A DNA stretch of 37,784 nt from JAWXVE01 sp044425575 (GCA_044425575.1 JAWXVE010000016.1:1-37784); one strand, 5' to 3'. Shown: positions 8,071-16,550, counted from the first letter of the stretch. Notes: a model not told the origin generated them from the letters alone. A program made the numbers and translations.

Positions 8071-8108
8071 TTAGCGCACTCCTTCCCATCATCGTCCAAG
8101 GCGACGAA

Positions 8109-8780
8109 TCATTCTTCTTCTACTAGAACTTCTTCTAATTGTTCACTCTCTACTGCATCACCCAGTTGAGATTCTTCAATCTTCTTAAAGATTGCCACAA
8201 GAAGATAAGAACATCCATATGCTGGGAGTGCAATTCCTAGTAAGATAATCAGCGGTGCTATATATGGTACAAAATACGTAATCGCAAATGGCGAAAGATG
8301 GATCAAAACCATTAAAATCGTCTTGGGCAATTGTGTTAGTGCAAGTAAAAATGCATTCTTTAACGTTGCTCTACACGTATTTTCGAAACGTGCTTGCAAA
8401 GGAAACAGGTACATGATAATAGTGGCAAACAACATTGCCAGCATCATCAATGCCACTAGCAAAACTCTCTGGTATGGTGTCTGCATAACAATCGCAATCG
8501 CAAAATCAATTACCAAGACACCGCCTACTCCAACAATTAATAGCCACAGAAGAATCCCCTGCTTAAAGTTATCACGAAATGCTTGAAAATATGGTTTTGT
8601 TAAGTACCCTTCTTCTCCTCGCAGTATTTTCATGGTCATGTAGTATAGTGCGGTAATGGCAGGACCTATGGTAATAATTGGAATGCAACAAATTATGGTT
8701 AGAATATTAAGCCACATAAGATCACATAATCTGGCGAGCCCTCTCATAATCGGACTATCTAAATTAAATAAATTTCTCAT
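8109..8780 (-). CDS. YesL family (DUF624) membrane protein
   Basis: This small integral membrane protein belongs to the DUF624/YesL family, found in Firmicutes near carbohydrate-uptake genes; its role is not established. The 223 residues carry about five hydrophobic segments (near residues 22-45, 75-95, 105-125, 145-165 and 172-195). The N terminus has the family opening LFNLDSPIMRGLARLCDLMWLN, and the motif GPAITALYYMTMK follows. The C terminus is acidic (EEVLVEEE). The second ATG (8780) is preferred over the one two codons earlier because AGGAA sits 7 bases before it and overlaps the first. It lies between a GNAT gene and the diguanylate cyclase. Confidence 0.85.
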   Translation of the reverse strand: MRNLFNLDSPIMRGLARLCDLMWLNILTIICCIPIITIGPAITALYYMTMKILRGEEGYLTKPYFQAFRDNFKQGILLWLLIVGVGGVLVIDFAIAIVMQTPYQRVLLVALMMLAMLFATIIMYLFPLQARFENTCRATLKNAFLLALTQLPKTILMVLIHLSPFAITYFVPYIAPLIILLGIALPAYGCSYLLVAIFKKIEESQLGDAVESEQLEEVLVEEE

Positions 8781-8810
8781 TCTCATTTCCTATCTCTATT
8801 TGATAATGGG

Positions 8811-9290
8811 TTATAAATGCAACTTCATTGGTAATGCAATGATTCCTTTGTGGACAGTTGAATGTCCTATATTCTCAAATCCTAACGCATGGTAAAATCC
8901 TATGGCATACGGAGCTGCATTTACCGTTACATAAGAAACTCCTTTGGTATCCTTTACATATTTATACAAAGTTCTTACCAAGCTGCTTCCAATCCCCATG
9001 GCATGATATCCCTCTCGTACAAATAGCAAGGATATATGGGACACATCTCGCAAAGTAATCAAACCAATTAATTCGTTGTTTGCGCGTGCCACTAGCATCT
9101 CATAATCTCCCTTTAGAAAGAGCTTATGTAATGTTTCATCTGTAATAAATTCGCCAAAACTCTTGATTCCTTCGTTGGTATAATCACTTGCATCATACTT
9201 GAGAAAGGTGCGCCACGCTAACCACATGGCATCTCCCCACTCATCTTCCATAGCTGGACGAATGGTATATCGCACTTCTTCTTGTTCCAT
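8811..9290 (-). CDS. GNAT family N-acetyltransferase
   Basis: A predicted acetyl-CoA-dependent N-acetyltransferase of unknown substrate, 159 residues. The acetyl-CoA-binding motif A is seen as ISLLFVREGYHAMGIGSSLV (R-x-x-G-x-G/A pattern: R-E-G-Y-H-A-M-G-I-G), followed by motif B in NAAPYAIGFYHALGFENIG. A GGAAGG ribosome binding site lies unusually close to the ATG. It is the first gene of a probable three-gene unit (this gene, yesL-like, diguanylate cyclase) driven by the promoter at 9347-9375. Nothing visible predicts whether the substrate is a protein, amino acid or small molecule. Confidence 0.88.
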   Translation of the reverse strand: MEQEEVRYTIRPAMEDEWGDAMWLAWRTFLKYDASDYTNEGIKSFGEFITDETLHKLFLKGDYEMLVARANNELIGLITLRDVSHISLLFVREGYHAMGIGSSLVRTLYKYVKDTKGVSYVTVNAAPYAIGFYHALGFENIGHSTVHKGIIALPMKLHL

Positions 9291-9346
9291 AACCTTCCCA
9301 CACTACCTATCTTGCTTGATTGTCAATTCCGACTATAAGTATTTAT

Positions 9347-9375
9347 ATTATAACGATTTTATACTCTTTTTACAA
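9347..9375 (-). promoter_or_regulatory. Sigma-A promoter upstream of the GNAT gene
   Basis: Minus strand: TTGTAA (9375-9370), 17 bases, TATAAT (9352-9347), giving a leader of about 50 bases. An imperfect inverted repeat (9375-9410) between this promoter and the end of metG might slow read-through, but it lacks a T tract. Confidence 0.7.
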
Positions 9376-9416
9376 GTGAATTTATTCGATTTACCTAGAA
9401 TATTTTCACTAAATTG

Positions 9417-11372
9417 TTAACATATTTCCGCCCCAGATGGCATTGGTTTCTCCGGTGTTACAAGTGCTAATTGACCCTTGTCATCTTCTGCACACAGAAT
9501 CATCCCCTCTGACACAACACCCGCTAAGGTAGCAGGTTTCAGATTCACAAGCACCATAACTTTCTTGCCAACCATCTCTTCTGGTGAATAAAATTGCTTG
9601 ATTCCAGATACAATTTGCTTCACAGTAGAACCAATCTTCACTTGTGAGCATAATAATTTCTTGGATTTCTTCACTGCTTCACAAGATAATATTTCACCCA
9701 CTTGAAACTGCATCTTCATAAAGTCTTCGTAGGCAATCTCCCCCTTGGCTTCTAGGTCAATTACAGGCTCTTCCACAACAGCTTGTTCCATTCCACGCTC
9801 TGCAAACATAGCTTCCGCCTTCTGTAACACTTCTTCCATATCAAGTCTGGCAAATAAAATCTCTGGAGACTTGGTTACGCAAGTACCACTTGGATATAAT
9901 CCAAAAGTATCTAGTTGCTCAAATTCCCTTAAGGATGCATGAAGTTGTTCCGCAATTTTCGTAGCTGTATTTGGCATAAAAGGCTCTAGTAGAGAAGCGC
10001 TGATGAGAATCCCTTCTACTAAATGATATAAGACAGTTGATAATCGGTCTTTCTGTGCTTCGTCTTTGGCTAAAATCCATGGTTGAGTTTCATCAATGTA
10101 CTTATTGCAACGCTTTAATAACACAAAAATTTCTGAAATGGCATCTGCCACTTTTAAGTGTTCCATTTTACCAATCACACGATCTCTTGTCTCTACTGCT
10201 AATAGCTCTAACTCTCTGTCGAAGTCGTCATTCACCTTACAGTCTTCTACAACACCATCAAAATACTTGTTACACATAGAGATTGTTCGATTCACAAGAT
10301 TCCCTAAAGTATTGGCAAGATCTGAATTCAAACGTTCTACTAGTAATTCCCAAGAAATGGTTCCATCATTTTCAAATGGCATTTCATGCAATACAAAGTA
10401 ACGTACTGCATCCACTCCGAAAAATTCCACCAAATCATCTGCATATAGCACATTGCCTTTTGATTTGCTCATTTTACCATCTCCTTGCAACAACCAAGGA
10501 TGTCCAAATACTTGATGAGGTAATTCTTCTCCAAGTGCCATTAAAAAGATTGGCCAATATATCGTGTGAAAACGAATAATGTCTTTGCCAATGAGGTGTA
10601 AATCTGCTGGCCACAACTTCTGATATTCGTCACTGCTTGTCCCATCGCAATCATAACCAATCCCTGTAATGTAGTTCGTTAGGGCATCTAGCCATACATA
10701 GACTACGTGTTGCTCATCAAAATCTACTGGAATCCCCCACTTAAATGAAGTCCTTGATACACATAGGTCTTGCAATCCTGGTAGCAGGAAGTTATTCATC
10801 ATTTCATTCTTTCTTGAAACTGGTTGAATAAATTCTGGGTGTGTCTGAATATGTTCAATTAAACGATCTGCGTACTTGCTCATGCGGAAGAAATAAGCCT
10901 CTTCCTTAGCACTCTTCACTTCTCGACCACAATCAGGGCATTTCCCTTCTTCTAATTGGGATTCTGTCCAGAAAGATTCACAAGGTGTACAGTATAACCC
11001 CTCATAGGAACTCTTGTAAATATCTCCTTGTTCATACAACTTACGGAAGATTTTCTGTACTTGCTTCTTATGTTGTGTATCTGATGTTCTTACAAAATTA
11101 TCATAGGAAGTATCCATTAAATCCCATAAACTCTTAATATCTGCTGCCACAGAATCTACAAATGTTTGAGGAGAAACTCCTGCTTCTTCCGACTTAATCT
11201 CTATCTTTTGTCCATGCTCATCTGTTCCAGTTTGGAAGCATACTTCATATCCTTCTCTTCTCTTAAATCGAGCAATACTATCTGCCAGTACAATTTCATA
11301 ACTATTTCCAATATGTGGCTTTCCTGATGTATAGGCAATTGCCGTGGTAATATAATATTTTCCCTTGCTCAT
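9417..11372 (-). CDS. metG: Methionyl-tRNA synthetase with C-terminal tRNA-binding domain
   Basis: A class I synthetase that charges tRNA-Met, including the initiator. Motifs seen: the HIGH variant HIGN in SGKPHIGNSYEI (near residue 20), a four-cysteine zinc knot (YCTPCESFW...GKCPDCGRE, about residues 127-150) and KMSKSKG (about 300). The C-terminal about 110 residues form the EMAP/Trbp111-like OB-fold tRNA-binding domain (FMKMQFQVGEILSCE...KLLCSQVKIG), which also promotes dimer formation. 651 residues is the normal length for this form. ATG has GGAG 7 bases upstream. A divergent promoter region separates it from the plus-strand peptidase gene. I found no T-box leader. Confidence 0.98.
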   Translation of the reverse strand: MSKGKYYITTAIAYTSGKPHIGNSYEIVLADSIARFKRREGYEVCFQTGTDEHGQKIEIKSEEAGVSPQTFVDSVAADIKSLWDLMDTSYDNFVRTSDTQHKKQVQKIFRKLYEQGDIYKSSYEGLYCTPCESFWTESQLEEGKCPDCGREVKSAKEEAYFFRMSKYADRLIEHIQTHPEFIQPVSRKNEMMNNFLLPGLQDLCVSRTSFKWGIPVDFDEQHVVYVWLDALTNYITGIGYDCDGTSSDEYQKLWPADLHLIGKDIIRFHTIYWPIFLMALGEELPHQVFGHPWLLQGDGKMSKSKGNVLYADDLVEFFGVDAVRYFVLHEMPFENDGTISWELLVERLNSDLANTLGNLVNRTISMCNKYFDGVVEDCKVNDDFDRELELLAVETRDRVIGKMEHLKVADAISEIFVLLKRCNKYIDETQPWILAKDEAQKDRLSTVLYHLVEGILISASLLEPFMPNTATKIAEQLHASLREFEQLDTFGLYPSGTCVTKSPEILFARLDMEEVLQKAEAMFAERGMEQAVVEEPVIDLEAKGEIAYEDFMKMQFQVGEILSCEAVKKSKKLLCSQVKIGSTVKQIVSGIKQFYSPEEMVGKKVMVLVNLKPATLAGVVSEGMILCAEDDKGQLALVTPEKPMPSGAEIC

Positions 11373-11404
11373 GTTTTTTCTCCATTCTGATTCCTATATA
11401 CTTC

Positions 11405-11438
11405 TTCTTAAAGTACCATATTTTTTCTATAATTGCAA
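11405..11438. promoter_or_regulatory. Overlapping divergent promoters of metG and the DUF885-type gene
   Basis: Minus strand for metG: TTGCAA (11438-11433), 17 bases, TACTTT (11415-11410), a weak -10. Plus strand for the peptidase: TTCTTA (11405-11410), 17 bases, TATAAT (11428-11433). The plus -10 and the minus -35 share a base, so the two polymerases could not bind at once. Both -35/-10 pairs are imperfect. Confidence 0.4.
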
Positions 11439-11469
11439 TTGAGTTTCACTTCTAAACTAAGGATTTCTT

Positions 11470-11494
11470 CCATATACTTTCAAAAAGTATATGG
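11470..11494 (+). repeat. Perfect 11-bp hairpin abutting the ribosome binding site of the DUF885-type gene
   Basis: CCATATACTTT (11470-11480) and AAAGTATATGG (11484-11494) are perfect complements with loop CAA. The last two G bases of the stem are the first bases of the GGTGGTGA ribosome binding site before the TTG start at 11505. It may be an mRNA hairpin limiting translation or a DNA operator downstream of the promoter. Confidence 0.65.
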
Positions 11495-11504
11495 TGGTGA
11501 TTAT

Positions 11505-13310
11505 TTGAAGAAAAAGTACTTGATGTTTCTCCTATTACCTGTTGTTTTCCTAGCACTCCTTCTCACGCTAGTACTCCAACCCAAAAGTGCAGATGAATTA
11601 TTTACTTCCTACGTCATTGCATATTGCCAAGATTGTTTTAAAAACGATGCACTTTCTTTACATTATTCTATTTCAAACCCTTCTATCTATGGCATAGAAG
11701 AAGCCTCCAGCGGACTACCTATTTATAACCAAGATGCTTACATGAATCAATCCAATCAACTTGCGAATCAACGTTTAGAACTAGAAGCCATTGAGTATTC
11801 CCAGCTTTCTCCCATGTACCAAGAAGATTATAAATTATTATACAACACACTCAGCACTGCCTACGTACAATGCAACTACCCTTATTATGCAAATCCACTT
11901 ACTCCGGATTCTGGCATGCAAACTTCTTTGCCCATTCTGTTATCTGAGTTTTATCTAGAAGATGTGGATGATATCGAAACTTATTTTATAATTTTACAAG
12001 GAGTTCCAGATTACTTAAACGGATTATATGATTATATGTGCGACCGTATGGAATATGGCATTCCTTGTTCTGGTGCATCACTAGCAGAAACCGCAAGCCA
12101 ATGTTACGAAATTTTCAATGCAGAAGAACTAAATAATGGCACACATTTTCTGATTGTCACCTTCCAAGAGCGGTTAACAGACTTACTAGATAAGTCCATT
12201 ATTACAGAAGCGGAGTATACGGACTACATCAGTACGAATGAGGAATTGCTTACCACCTTATGCCTACCTGCCTATGAATCTCTGGCCATTCAATTAACAT
12301 CATTAGATGGTACTTGCCAAACAGAGGTAGGTTTGTCTAGTTATCCAGATGGGCAAGAGTATTACACCTATCTTCTTGCGCAAGCCACTGGAAGCGCCAG
12401 AAGCATTCCAGAGTTAAAAGAGTTGTTAACCACCTCTTTTCAGACCACTTATATGGATTATCTAGAAACTGCACAAACTATCGAGGAACTTCTATTAATC
12501 TCCAGCGAAGATGTTACCTTATCCCTCCCCTTTTCTACTTGTGATGAAATGATTGAAGATCTTATTGTGCAAATGGCAGATGATTTCCCTGTTCTAGGCA
12601 ACGGTACTGAAATTTCCTATACGGTAAAAGAAGTCACTCCTAGCCTTGAACCCTATGTGGCACCTGCTTTCTATCTCATACCTCCTATGGATCGCATTGC
12701 TAGTAATACTATTTATGTGAATTATGAATATCCCATTGATCCACTTACCTTATATACTACTTTAGCACATGAAGGGTATCCTGGTCATCTTTACCAATCT
12801 GTATATCATTATATGTCAGCTGCATCCCTTACTGATGCATTGCTTACACCCCTAATGTCTTATCTAGGTTATGTGGAAGGTTGGGCATACTATGTGGAGA
12901 ATCTATCCTACGAATATGCCAAAGAATCTTTGGTCGATTCACCCACCTATACCTTATCTGCACTTTATATAGATTCCATACGACTAAATAGAAACCTCCA
13001 ACTATGTTTCTATTCCTTACTTGATCTGGCCATTCATTACGATGGTATTTCTTATGAGGAAACACATGCTCTTTTAAGTCAATTTGGCATTACGGATGTT
13101 TCCCAAACACGTGAGATGTACGATTACATTGTACAAAATCCTGCTACCTACCCTACTTACTATATCGGTTATGAGGAAGTACTGGCTACAAAAGAACTTG
13201 CACAAGAACTCTGGCAAGATTCCTATAGTGAATTAAATTTTCATACCTTTTATCTAGAAGAAGGACCTATGGACTTTGCCACATTACAAGAAAAAATAGC
13301 ACTGTATTAG
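11505..13310 (+). CDS. DUF885 family zinc metallopeptidase-like protein, secreted or membrane-anchored
   Basis: DUF885 proteins are predicted zinc peptidases; the substrate here is unknown. The N terminus is a typical export signal or anchor (KKK followed by about 18 hydrophobic residues, LMFLLLPVVFLALLLTLVL) without a lipobox cysteine. The catalytic motif is HEGYPGH in TLAHEGYPGHLYQ (about residue 424). It is followed by the second family motif EGWAYYVENL about 45 residues later, whose first glutamate is a probable zinc ligand. 601 residues from TTG 11505, preceded by GGTGG at 7-8 bases. The open frame extends upstream to another TTG, but that part lies across the hairpin and lacks a site. 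It is one of only three plus-strand genes in the window, and codon use resembles its neighbours. Its last codons form part of a terminator stem (13294-13320). Confidence 0.88.
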   Translation: MKKKYLMFLLLPVVFLALLLTLVLQPKSADELFTSYVIAYCQDCFKNDALSLHYSISNPSIYGIEEASSGLPIYNQDAYMNQSNQLANQRLELEAIEYSQLSPMYQEDYKLLYNTLSTAYVQCNYPYYANPLTPDSGMQTSLPILLSEFYLEDVDDIETYFIILQGVPDYLNGLYDYMCDRMEYGIPCSGASLAETASQCYEIFNAEELNNGTHFLIVTFQERLTDLLDKSIITEAEYTDYISTNEELLTTLCLPAYESLAIQLTSLDGTCQTEVGLSSYPDGQEYYTYLLAQATGSARSIPELKELLTTSFQTTYMDYLETAQTIEELLLISSEDVTLSLPFSTCDEMIEDLIVQMADDFPVLGNGTEISYTVKEVTPSLEPYVAPAFYLIPPMDRIASNTIYVNYEYPIDPLTLYTTLAHEGYPGHLYQSVYHYMSAASLTDALLTPLMSYLGYVEGWAYYVENLSYEYAKESLVDSPTYTLSALYIDSIRLNRNLQLCFYSLLDLAIHYDGISYEETHALLSQFGITDVSQTREMYDYIVQNPATYPTYYIGYEEVLATKELAQELWQDSYSELNFHTFYLEEGPMDFATLQEKIALY

Positions 13311-13320
13311 AGTGCTATTT
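13294..13320. terminator. Bidirectional terminator overlapping the stop codon of the DUF885-type gene
   Basis: AAATAGCACT (13294-13303) pairs with AGTGCTATTT (13311-13320) around a 7-base loop holding the plus-strand TAG stop (13308-13310). On the minus strand the stem is followed by six T residues and lies 14 bases beyond the tspO stop, so it works best for tspO. The plus-strand tail is weaker (TTTCCCTTG). Confidence 0.75.
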
Positions 13321-13333
13321 CCCTTGTATGAAT

Positions 13334-13795
13334 CTAATTATGATACAAAATCCAGAAATTCAAATATACTGCGTAGGTAATCCATAGTAAATATGGTATC
13401 TGCAAGTAGGATGCTTTGGGATAAATCGTATAAAATTCCTGTATCATCATAACAACCGCCGCCCAAAGTAAGGCTAAGATTCCAAGTGCTGCTGCATTAT
13501 TTTCTAACACGAAAAATAAGAATGGCCAGATTAAATTCAATGCTAATTGTGCAAAAAACACAAAAACTGCTTCTGTTGTTAACTTGGAAGGTCGGGATAA
13601 TACGTAATAGAGAGACACACCCATAAGCCCATATAAAATAGGCCAAACAATTGCAAACAGTATGGGTGGTGGTGCCAACGCTGGCAGTTCTAATACCGCA
13701 TATACTTCCTTCGCATTTGTTGAAAAATAACTTGCAATTGCAAATGAGATTGCCGACACAATTACACTAATTCCAATAGTTTTCCATTTTGCCAT
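13334..13795 (-). CDS. tspO: TspO/MBR family tryptophan-rich sensory protein
   Basis: A small five-helix membrane protein of the TspO/translocator-protein family. Bacterial members bind porphyrins and related compounds and have been linked to stress and tetrapyrrole handling. The 153 residues contain five hydrophobic segments. Family motifs appear as LPALAPPPILFAIVWPILYG (P-x-W/F...V-W-x-x-L-Y-x-x-M-G), then NLIWPFLFFV and a C-terminal LLWITYAVYLNFWI. ATG 13795 is preferred over TTG two codons upstream because AGGAGG lies 8 bases before it. It is followed by a terminator. A 7-2-7 palindrome (13815-13830) sits just before the ribosome binding site. Confidence 0.93.
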   Translation of the reverse strand: MAKWKTIGISVIVSAISFAIASYFSTNAKEVYAVLELPALAPPPILFAIVWPILYGLMGVSLYYVLSRPSKLTTEAVFVFFAQLALNLIWPFLFFVLENNAAALGILALLWAAVVMMIQEFYTIYPKASYLQIPYLLWITYAVYLNFWILYHN

Positions 13796-13814
13796 GTTCA
13801 ATACCTCCTGTTTC

Positions 13815-13830
13815 TATCATATGTATGATA
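13815..13830. promoter_or_regulatory. Perfect palindrome before tspO, candidate operator
   Basis: TATCATA-tg-TATGATA lies between asnS and tspO, 20 bases from the tspO start. It is too short and lacks a T tract for a terminator. A poor promoter-like TTGAAA lies upstream on the minus strand. It could be a repressor site, but this is inferred from symmetry and position only. Confidence 0.35.
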
Positions 13831-13864
13831 AAACAAGGGGAATGATACCATTTCAAGTGATTTT

Positions 13865-15256
13865 CTAAAATTCACAAGTATGAACAGTTCTTGGAAATGG
13901 GATTACGTCACGTATGTTGCTCATACCAGTAAGGTACATCACTGCTCGCTCAAATCCTAGTCCAAACCCCGCATGTCTCGTGGTTCCATACTTCCGAAGG
14001 TCTAAGTAGAAGGCATATTCTTCACTTGATAGCCCTTCTTCCTCCATTCGGTCCAATAGGGTCTGGTAATCTTCTTCTCTTTGACTTCCTCCAATAATCT
14101 CTCCAATGGCTGGTACAAGGCAATCCATTGCAGCTACTGTCTTTCCATCTGGATTGCGTTTCATGTAAAAAGCTTTGATTTCCTTTGGATAATCTGTTAC
14201 AAAAATTGGCTTACAAAATACTACTTCTGTTAAATAACGTTCATGTTCTGTCTGTAAATCACATCCCCAAGTAACAGGATAAGTAAATTCATCATTATGA
14301 GGCTCTAGTAATGCAATGGCTTCTGTGTAGGTAATATGTCCAAATTCCGAGTCTACCACACTTTGCAAACGTTCAATTAATCCCTTGTCCACAAATGTAT
14401 TCAAAAATTCCATTTCTTCTGGTGCATGTACTAGTACATAACGAATCATATATTTTAAAAGGCTTTCTGCTAATATCATATTATCTTGCAAATCAGCAAA
14501 TGCTATCTCCGGTTCAATCATCCAAAATTCTGCCGCATGGCGAGTGGTATTGGAGTTCTCAGCACGAAAAGTTGGCCCAAATGTATATATATTGCGAAAT
14601 GCCATGGCATAAGTCTCGCCATTTAATTGTCCACTTACTGTTAAGCTTGTCTGTTTTCCAAAAAAGTCTTGGTCATATGCGATTTCATTCTCTTCCTTAC
14701 GCGGTATATGCTCTAAATCTAGGGTAGTTACTTGAAACATTTTACCCGCGCCCTCACAATCATTTCCTGTAATGATTGGGGTATGCACATAGATAAAATC
14801 ACGTTCTCTGAAAAATTCGTGTATGGAATATGCGATTAAAGAACGTATGCGAAATACTGCTTGAAAGGTATTCGTCCTTGGTCTTAAGTGGGGCATACTT
14901 CTTAAGTATTCAAATGTATGACGCTTTTTCTGAAGGGGATATTCGCTTCTCGATGCTCCTTCTAATTCAATACAAGTTGCCTTTAACTCTAGTGGTTGCT
15001 TCCCCTGAGGCGTTTTTACAATCTTGCCCGTAACAAGAACTGCTGCGCCAACTCCAGCTTCTTTTGCTATCTCTATACCCTGCATTCCTTCTTCGTACAC
15101 TACTTGTAAAGGTTCGAAAAACGTTCCATCACTTATGACTAAAAATCCAAATGTTTTCTGATTGCGGTTACTTTTCACCCATCCACCTATGGTGACCTCT
15201 TGGTCCGCATATTGGTCTAATTCCCTCATAATTGTTCTAATTGTTATTAAATTCAT
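13865..15256 (-). CDS. asnS: Asparaginyl-tRNA synthetase
   Basis: A class IIb synthetase that charges tRNA-Asn. The N-terminal OB-fold anticodon-binding domain (VTIGGWVKSNRNQKTFGFLV) precedes the catalytic domain. Motif 2 is seen near TFGPTFRAENSNTTRHAAEF (F-R-A-E-x-S-x-T...H-x-x-E-F) and motif 3 as GFGLGFERAVMYLTG. The N-S-N-T-x-R-H-x-A-E-F-W form separates AsnRS from AspRS. 463 residues is the normal length. ATG has AAGGT about 6 bases upstream. It has its own promoter with the -35 box on the spmB stop codon. No T-box leader fits in the roughly 40 bases of leader. Confidence 0.97.
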   Translation of the reverse strand: MNLITIRTIMRELDQYADQEVTIGGWVKSNRNQKTFGFLVISDGTFFEPLQVVYEEGMQGIEIAKEAGVGAAVLVTGKIVKTPQGKQPLELKATCIELEGASRSEYPLQKKRHTFEYLRSMPHLRPRTNTFQAVFRIRSLIAYSIHEFFRERDFIYVHTPIITGNDCEGAGKMFQVTTLDLEHIPRKEENEIAYDQDFFGKQTSLTVSGQLNGETYAMAFRNIYTFGPTFRAENSNTTRHAAEFWMIEPEIAFADLQDNMILAESLLKYMIRYVLVHAPEEMEFLNTFVDKGLIERLQSVVDSEFGHITYTEAIALLEPHNDEFTYPVTWGCDLQTEHERYLTEVVFCKPIFVTDYPKEIKAFYMKRNPDGKTVAAMDCLVPAIGEIIGGSQREEDYQTLLDRMEEEGLSSEEYAFYLDLRKYGTTRHAGFGLGFERAVMYLTGMSNIRDVIPFPRTVHTCEF

Positions 15257-15289
15257 GTTACCTTACCTTTCACGTTCATTTCCTTATGT

Positions 15290-15318
15290 ATTATAACCAT
15301 TCCCTTTCAAAAAGTCTA
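15290..15318 (-). promoter_or_regulatory. Sigma-A promoter of asnS, -35 on the spmB stop codon
   Basis: Minus strand: TAGACT (15318-15313), 17 bases, TATAAT (15295-15290). The first three bases of the -35 box are the TAG stop of spmB. Predicted start of transcription is about 27 bases before the asnS ATG. Confidence 0.6.
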
Positions 15319-15840
15319 TTGAAATCCAACGATTAAAAGGCTCGCTATGATACCTGTTATAGTGGCCAACATAGCTCCCACTAAGGTATATCTTGATTTT
15401 GTCACTTTAACACTCATATAGTAGATGGAAATAGTGTAGAAAATAGTTTCACTACATCCCATAATAATGGAACTTGCCATGCCAAGGCTAGAATCCGTCC
15501 CATAATTCTTATAAAGGTCTAATACGATTCCAGTTGCCGCAGAAGACGAAAACATTCTCACCAAAATAAGTGGAATTAATTCGCTAGGTATATGAAGAGG
15601 CGTTCCAATGACGCTAAGAATCTGTGCAATCCAATCTAATAATCCTGAGGCTCGCATAATTCCCACTGCCACCATAAGCCCCACTAATGTTGGAGCAATG
15701 TGTAGCACGGTCTGAAATCCCTTTCTAGCACCTACTATAAAATCAGAATATCCATCTTGCTTGCGTGTTATGCTAGTCATTAAAATGTAAAATATAAATA
15801 GCGGAATCATAATACCTGATAAATTCGTTAGAAAATCCAA
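15316..15840 (-). CDS. spmB: Spore maturation protein SpmB
   Basis: SpmB is a membrane protein with a nucleoside-transporter-like (gate) fold. With SpmA it affects dehydration of the spore core in Bacillus and Clostridium. The 174-residue product has the family opening LSGIMIPLFIFYI, then DGYSDFIVGARKGFQTVLHIAPTLVGLMVAVGIMRASG (central motif G-A-K/R-x-G) and the second repeat ETIFYTISIYYMSV. I chose the TTG at 15840 because GGGAG lies six bases before it and the resulting N terminus matches the family. A GTG six codons earlier has no good site. It follows spmA by about 50 bases. Confidence 0.94.
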   Translation of the reverse strand: MDFLTNLSGIMIPLFIFYILMTSITRKQDGYSDFIVGARKGFQTVLHIAPTLVGLMVAVGIMRASGLLDWIAQILSVIGTPLHIPSELIPLILVRMFSSSAATGIVLDLYKNYGTDSSLGMASSIIMGCSETIFYTISIYYMSVKVTKSRYTLVGAMLATITGIIASLLIVGFQ

Positions 15841-15891
15841 TGGCGTCTCCCAAAGCACTCTTAACGCTACTATATGAGAAAGCTTGCATGT

Positions 15892-16509
15892 TTATGACCG
15901 CCACTCTTTGTATTTGCAGTATAAAATTGCCACTAGCGTACTACAAGCAGTTGCAAGGATACATGGCATGATAATAGCAGAAGGATTGGTGCTGCCGTAT
16001 TCACTGCGATAGGCAATGATTGTCATAGGTATGAGTTGTAGAGAGGAAATATTAAGAATTAAGAAGGTACACATTTCATTACTTGCACTTCCTCTTTTTT
16101 GAGGGGCTTTGGAACAAGTGATCACTCCATTGCGCCTGTCTTCTTCTAACTCTTCCAAAGATTGCATTGCTTCTAATCCGGCAGGTGTTGCCGCCCAACC
16201 AAGTCCTAACACATTTGCAATAATATTAGTACTGATTAGGCCCTCTGAGGAATGACCTTCTGGAATATGAGGAAACAAAAATCGAATAAATGGTCGAATT
16301 CCTTTTGCAAACCGTGTAATAAGACCTGCTTTTTCCGCTATTTCCATAAGTCCCATCCAAAACCCCATGACACCCAACATGGTAATACACAAGGTAATGG
16401 CTTCTTCTGCCGCTTCTAAAGATGCATTAGTAATGGCCTCTAGATTACCCGTTAAAGCTCCGTATAGAATGCCTGCAATCATCATAAAACTCCAAATATA
16501 GTTAATCAT
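15892..16509 (-). CDS. spmA: Spore maturation protein SpmA
   Basis: SpmA is the partner of SpmB, also a membrane protein with a nucleoside-transporter gate domain, needed for full dehydration of the spore core. 205 residues with hydrophobic segments throughout. Family features are the opening NYIWSFMMIAGILYGALTG, the motif LGVMGFWMGLMEIAEKAG, a conserved NIIANVLGLGWAATPAGLEAM and a downstream FLILNISSLQLIP. ATG has GGAG 7 bases upstream. The pair spmA-spmB in this order is the usual arrangement and is direct evidence for an endospore former. A strong terminator separates it from acpP, so spmA must have its own promoter, which I could not pick out with confidence. Confidence 0.95.
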   Translation of the reverse strand: MINYIWSFMMIAGILYGALTGNLEAITNASLEAAEEAITLCITMLGVMGFWMGLMEIAEKAGLITRFAKGIRPFIRFLFPHIPEGHSSEGLISTNIIANVLGLGWAATPAGLEAMQSLEELEEDRRNGVITCSKAPQKRGSASNEMCTFLILNISSLQLIPMTIIAYRSEYGSTNPSAIIMPCILATACSTLVAILYCKYKEWRS

Positions 16510-16550
16510 AATAATCTCCAGCCTTTTCTTCTACTATATGTAAAAAGACT

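Noticed and set aside
9375..9410. Inverted repeat as the metG terminator
   Set aside because: Two mismatches and no T tract on the minus strand; it may slow read-through, but I do not call it.
11373..11432. T-box riboswitch before metG (also sought at 15257-15315 before asnS)
   Set aside because: Both leaders are far too short for a T-box and show no specifier-type hairpin or terminator pair.
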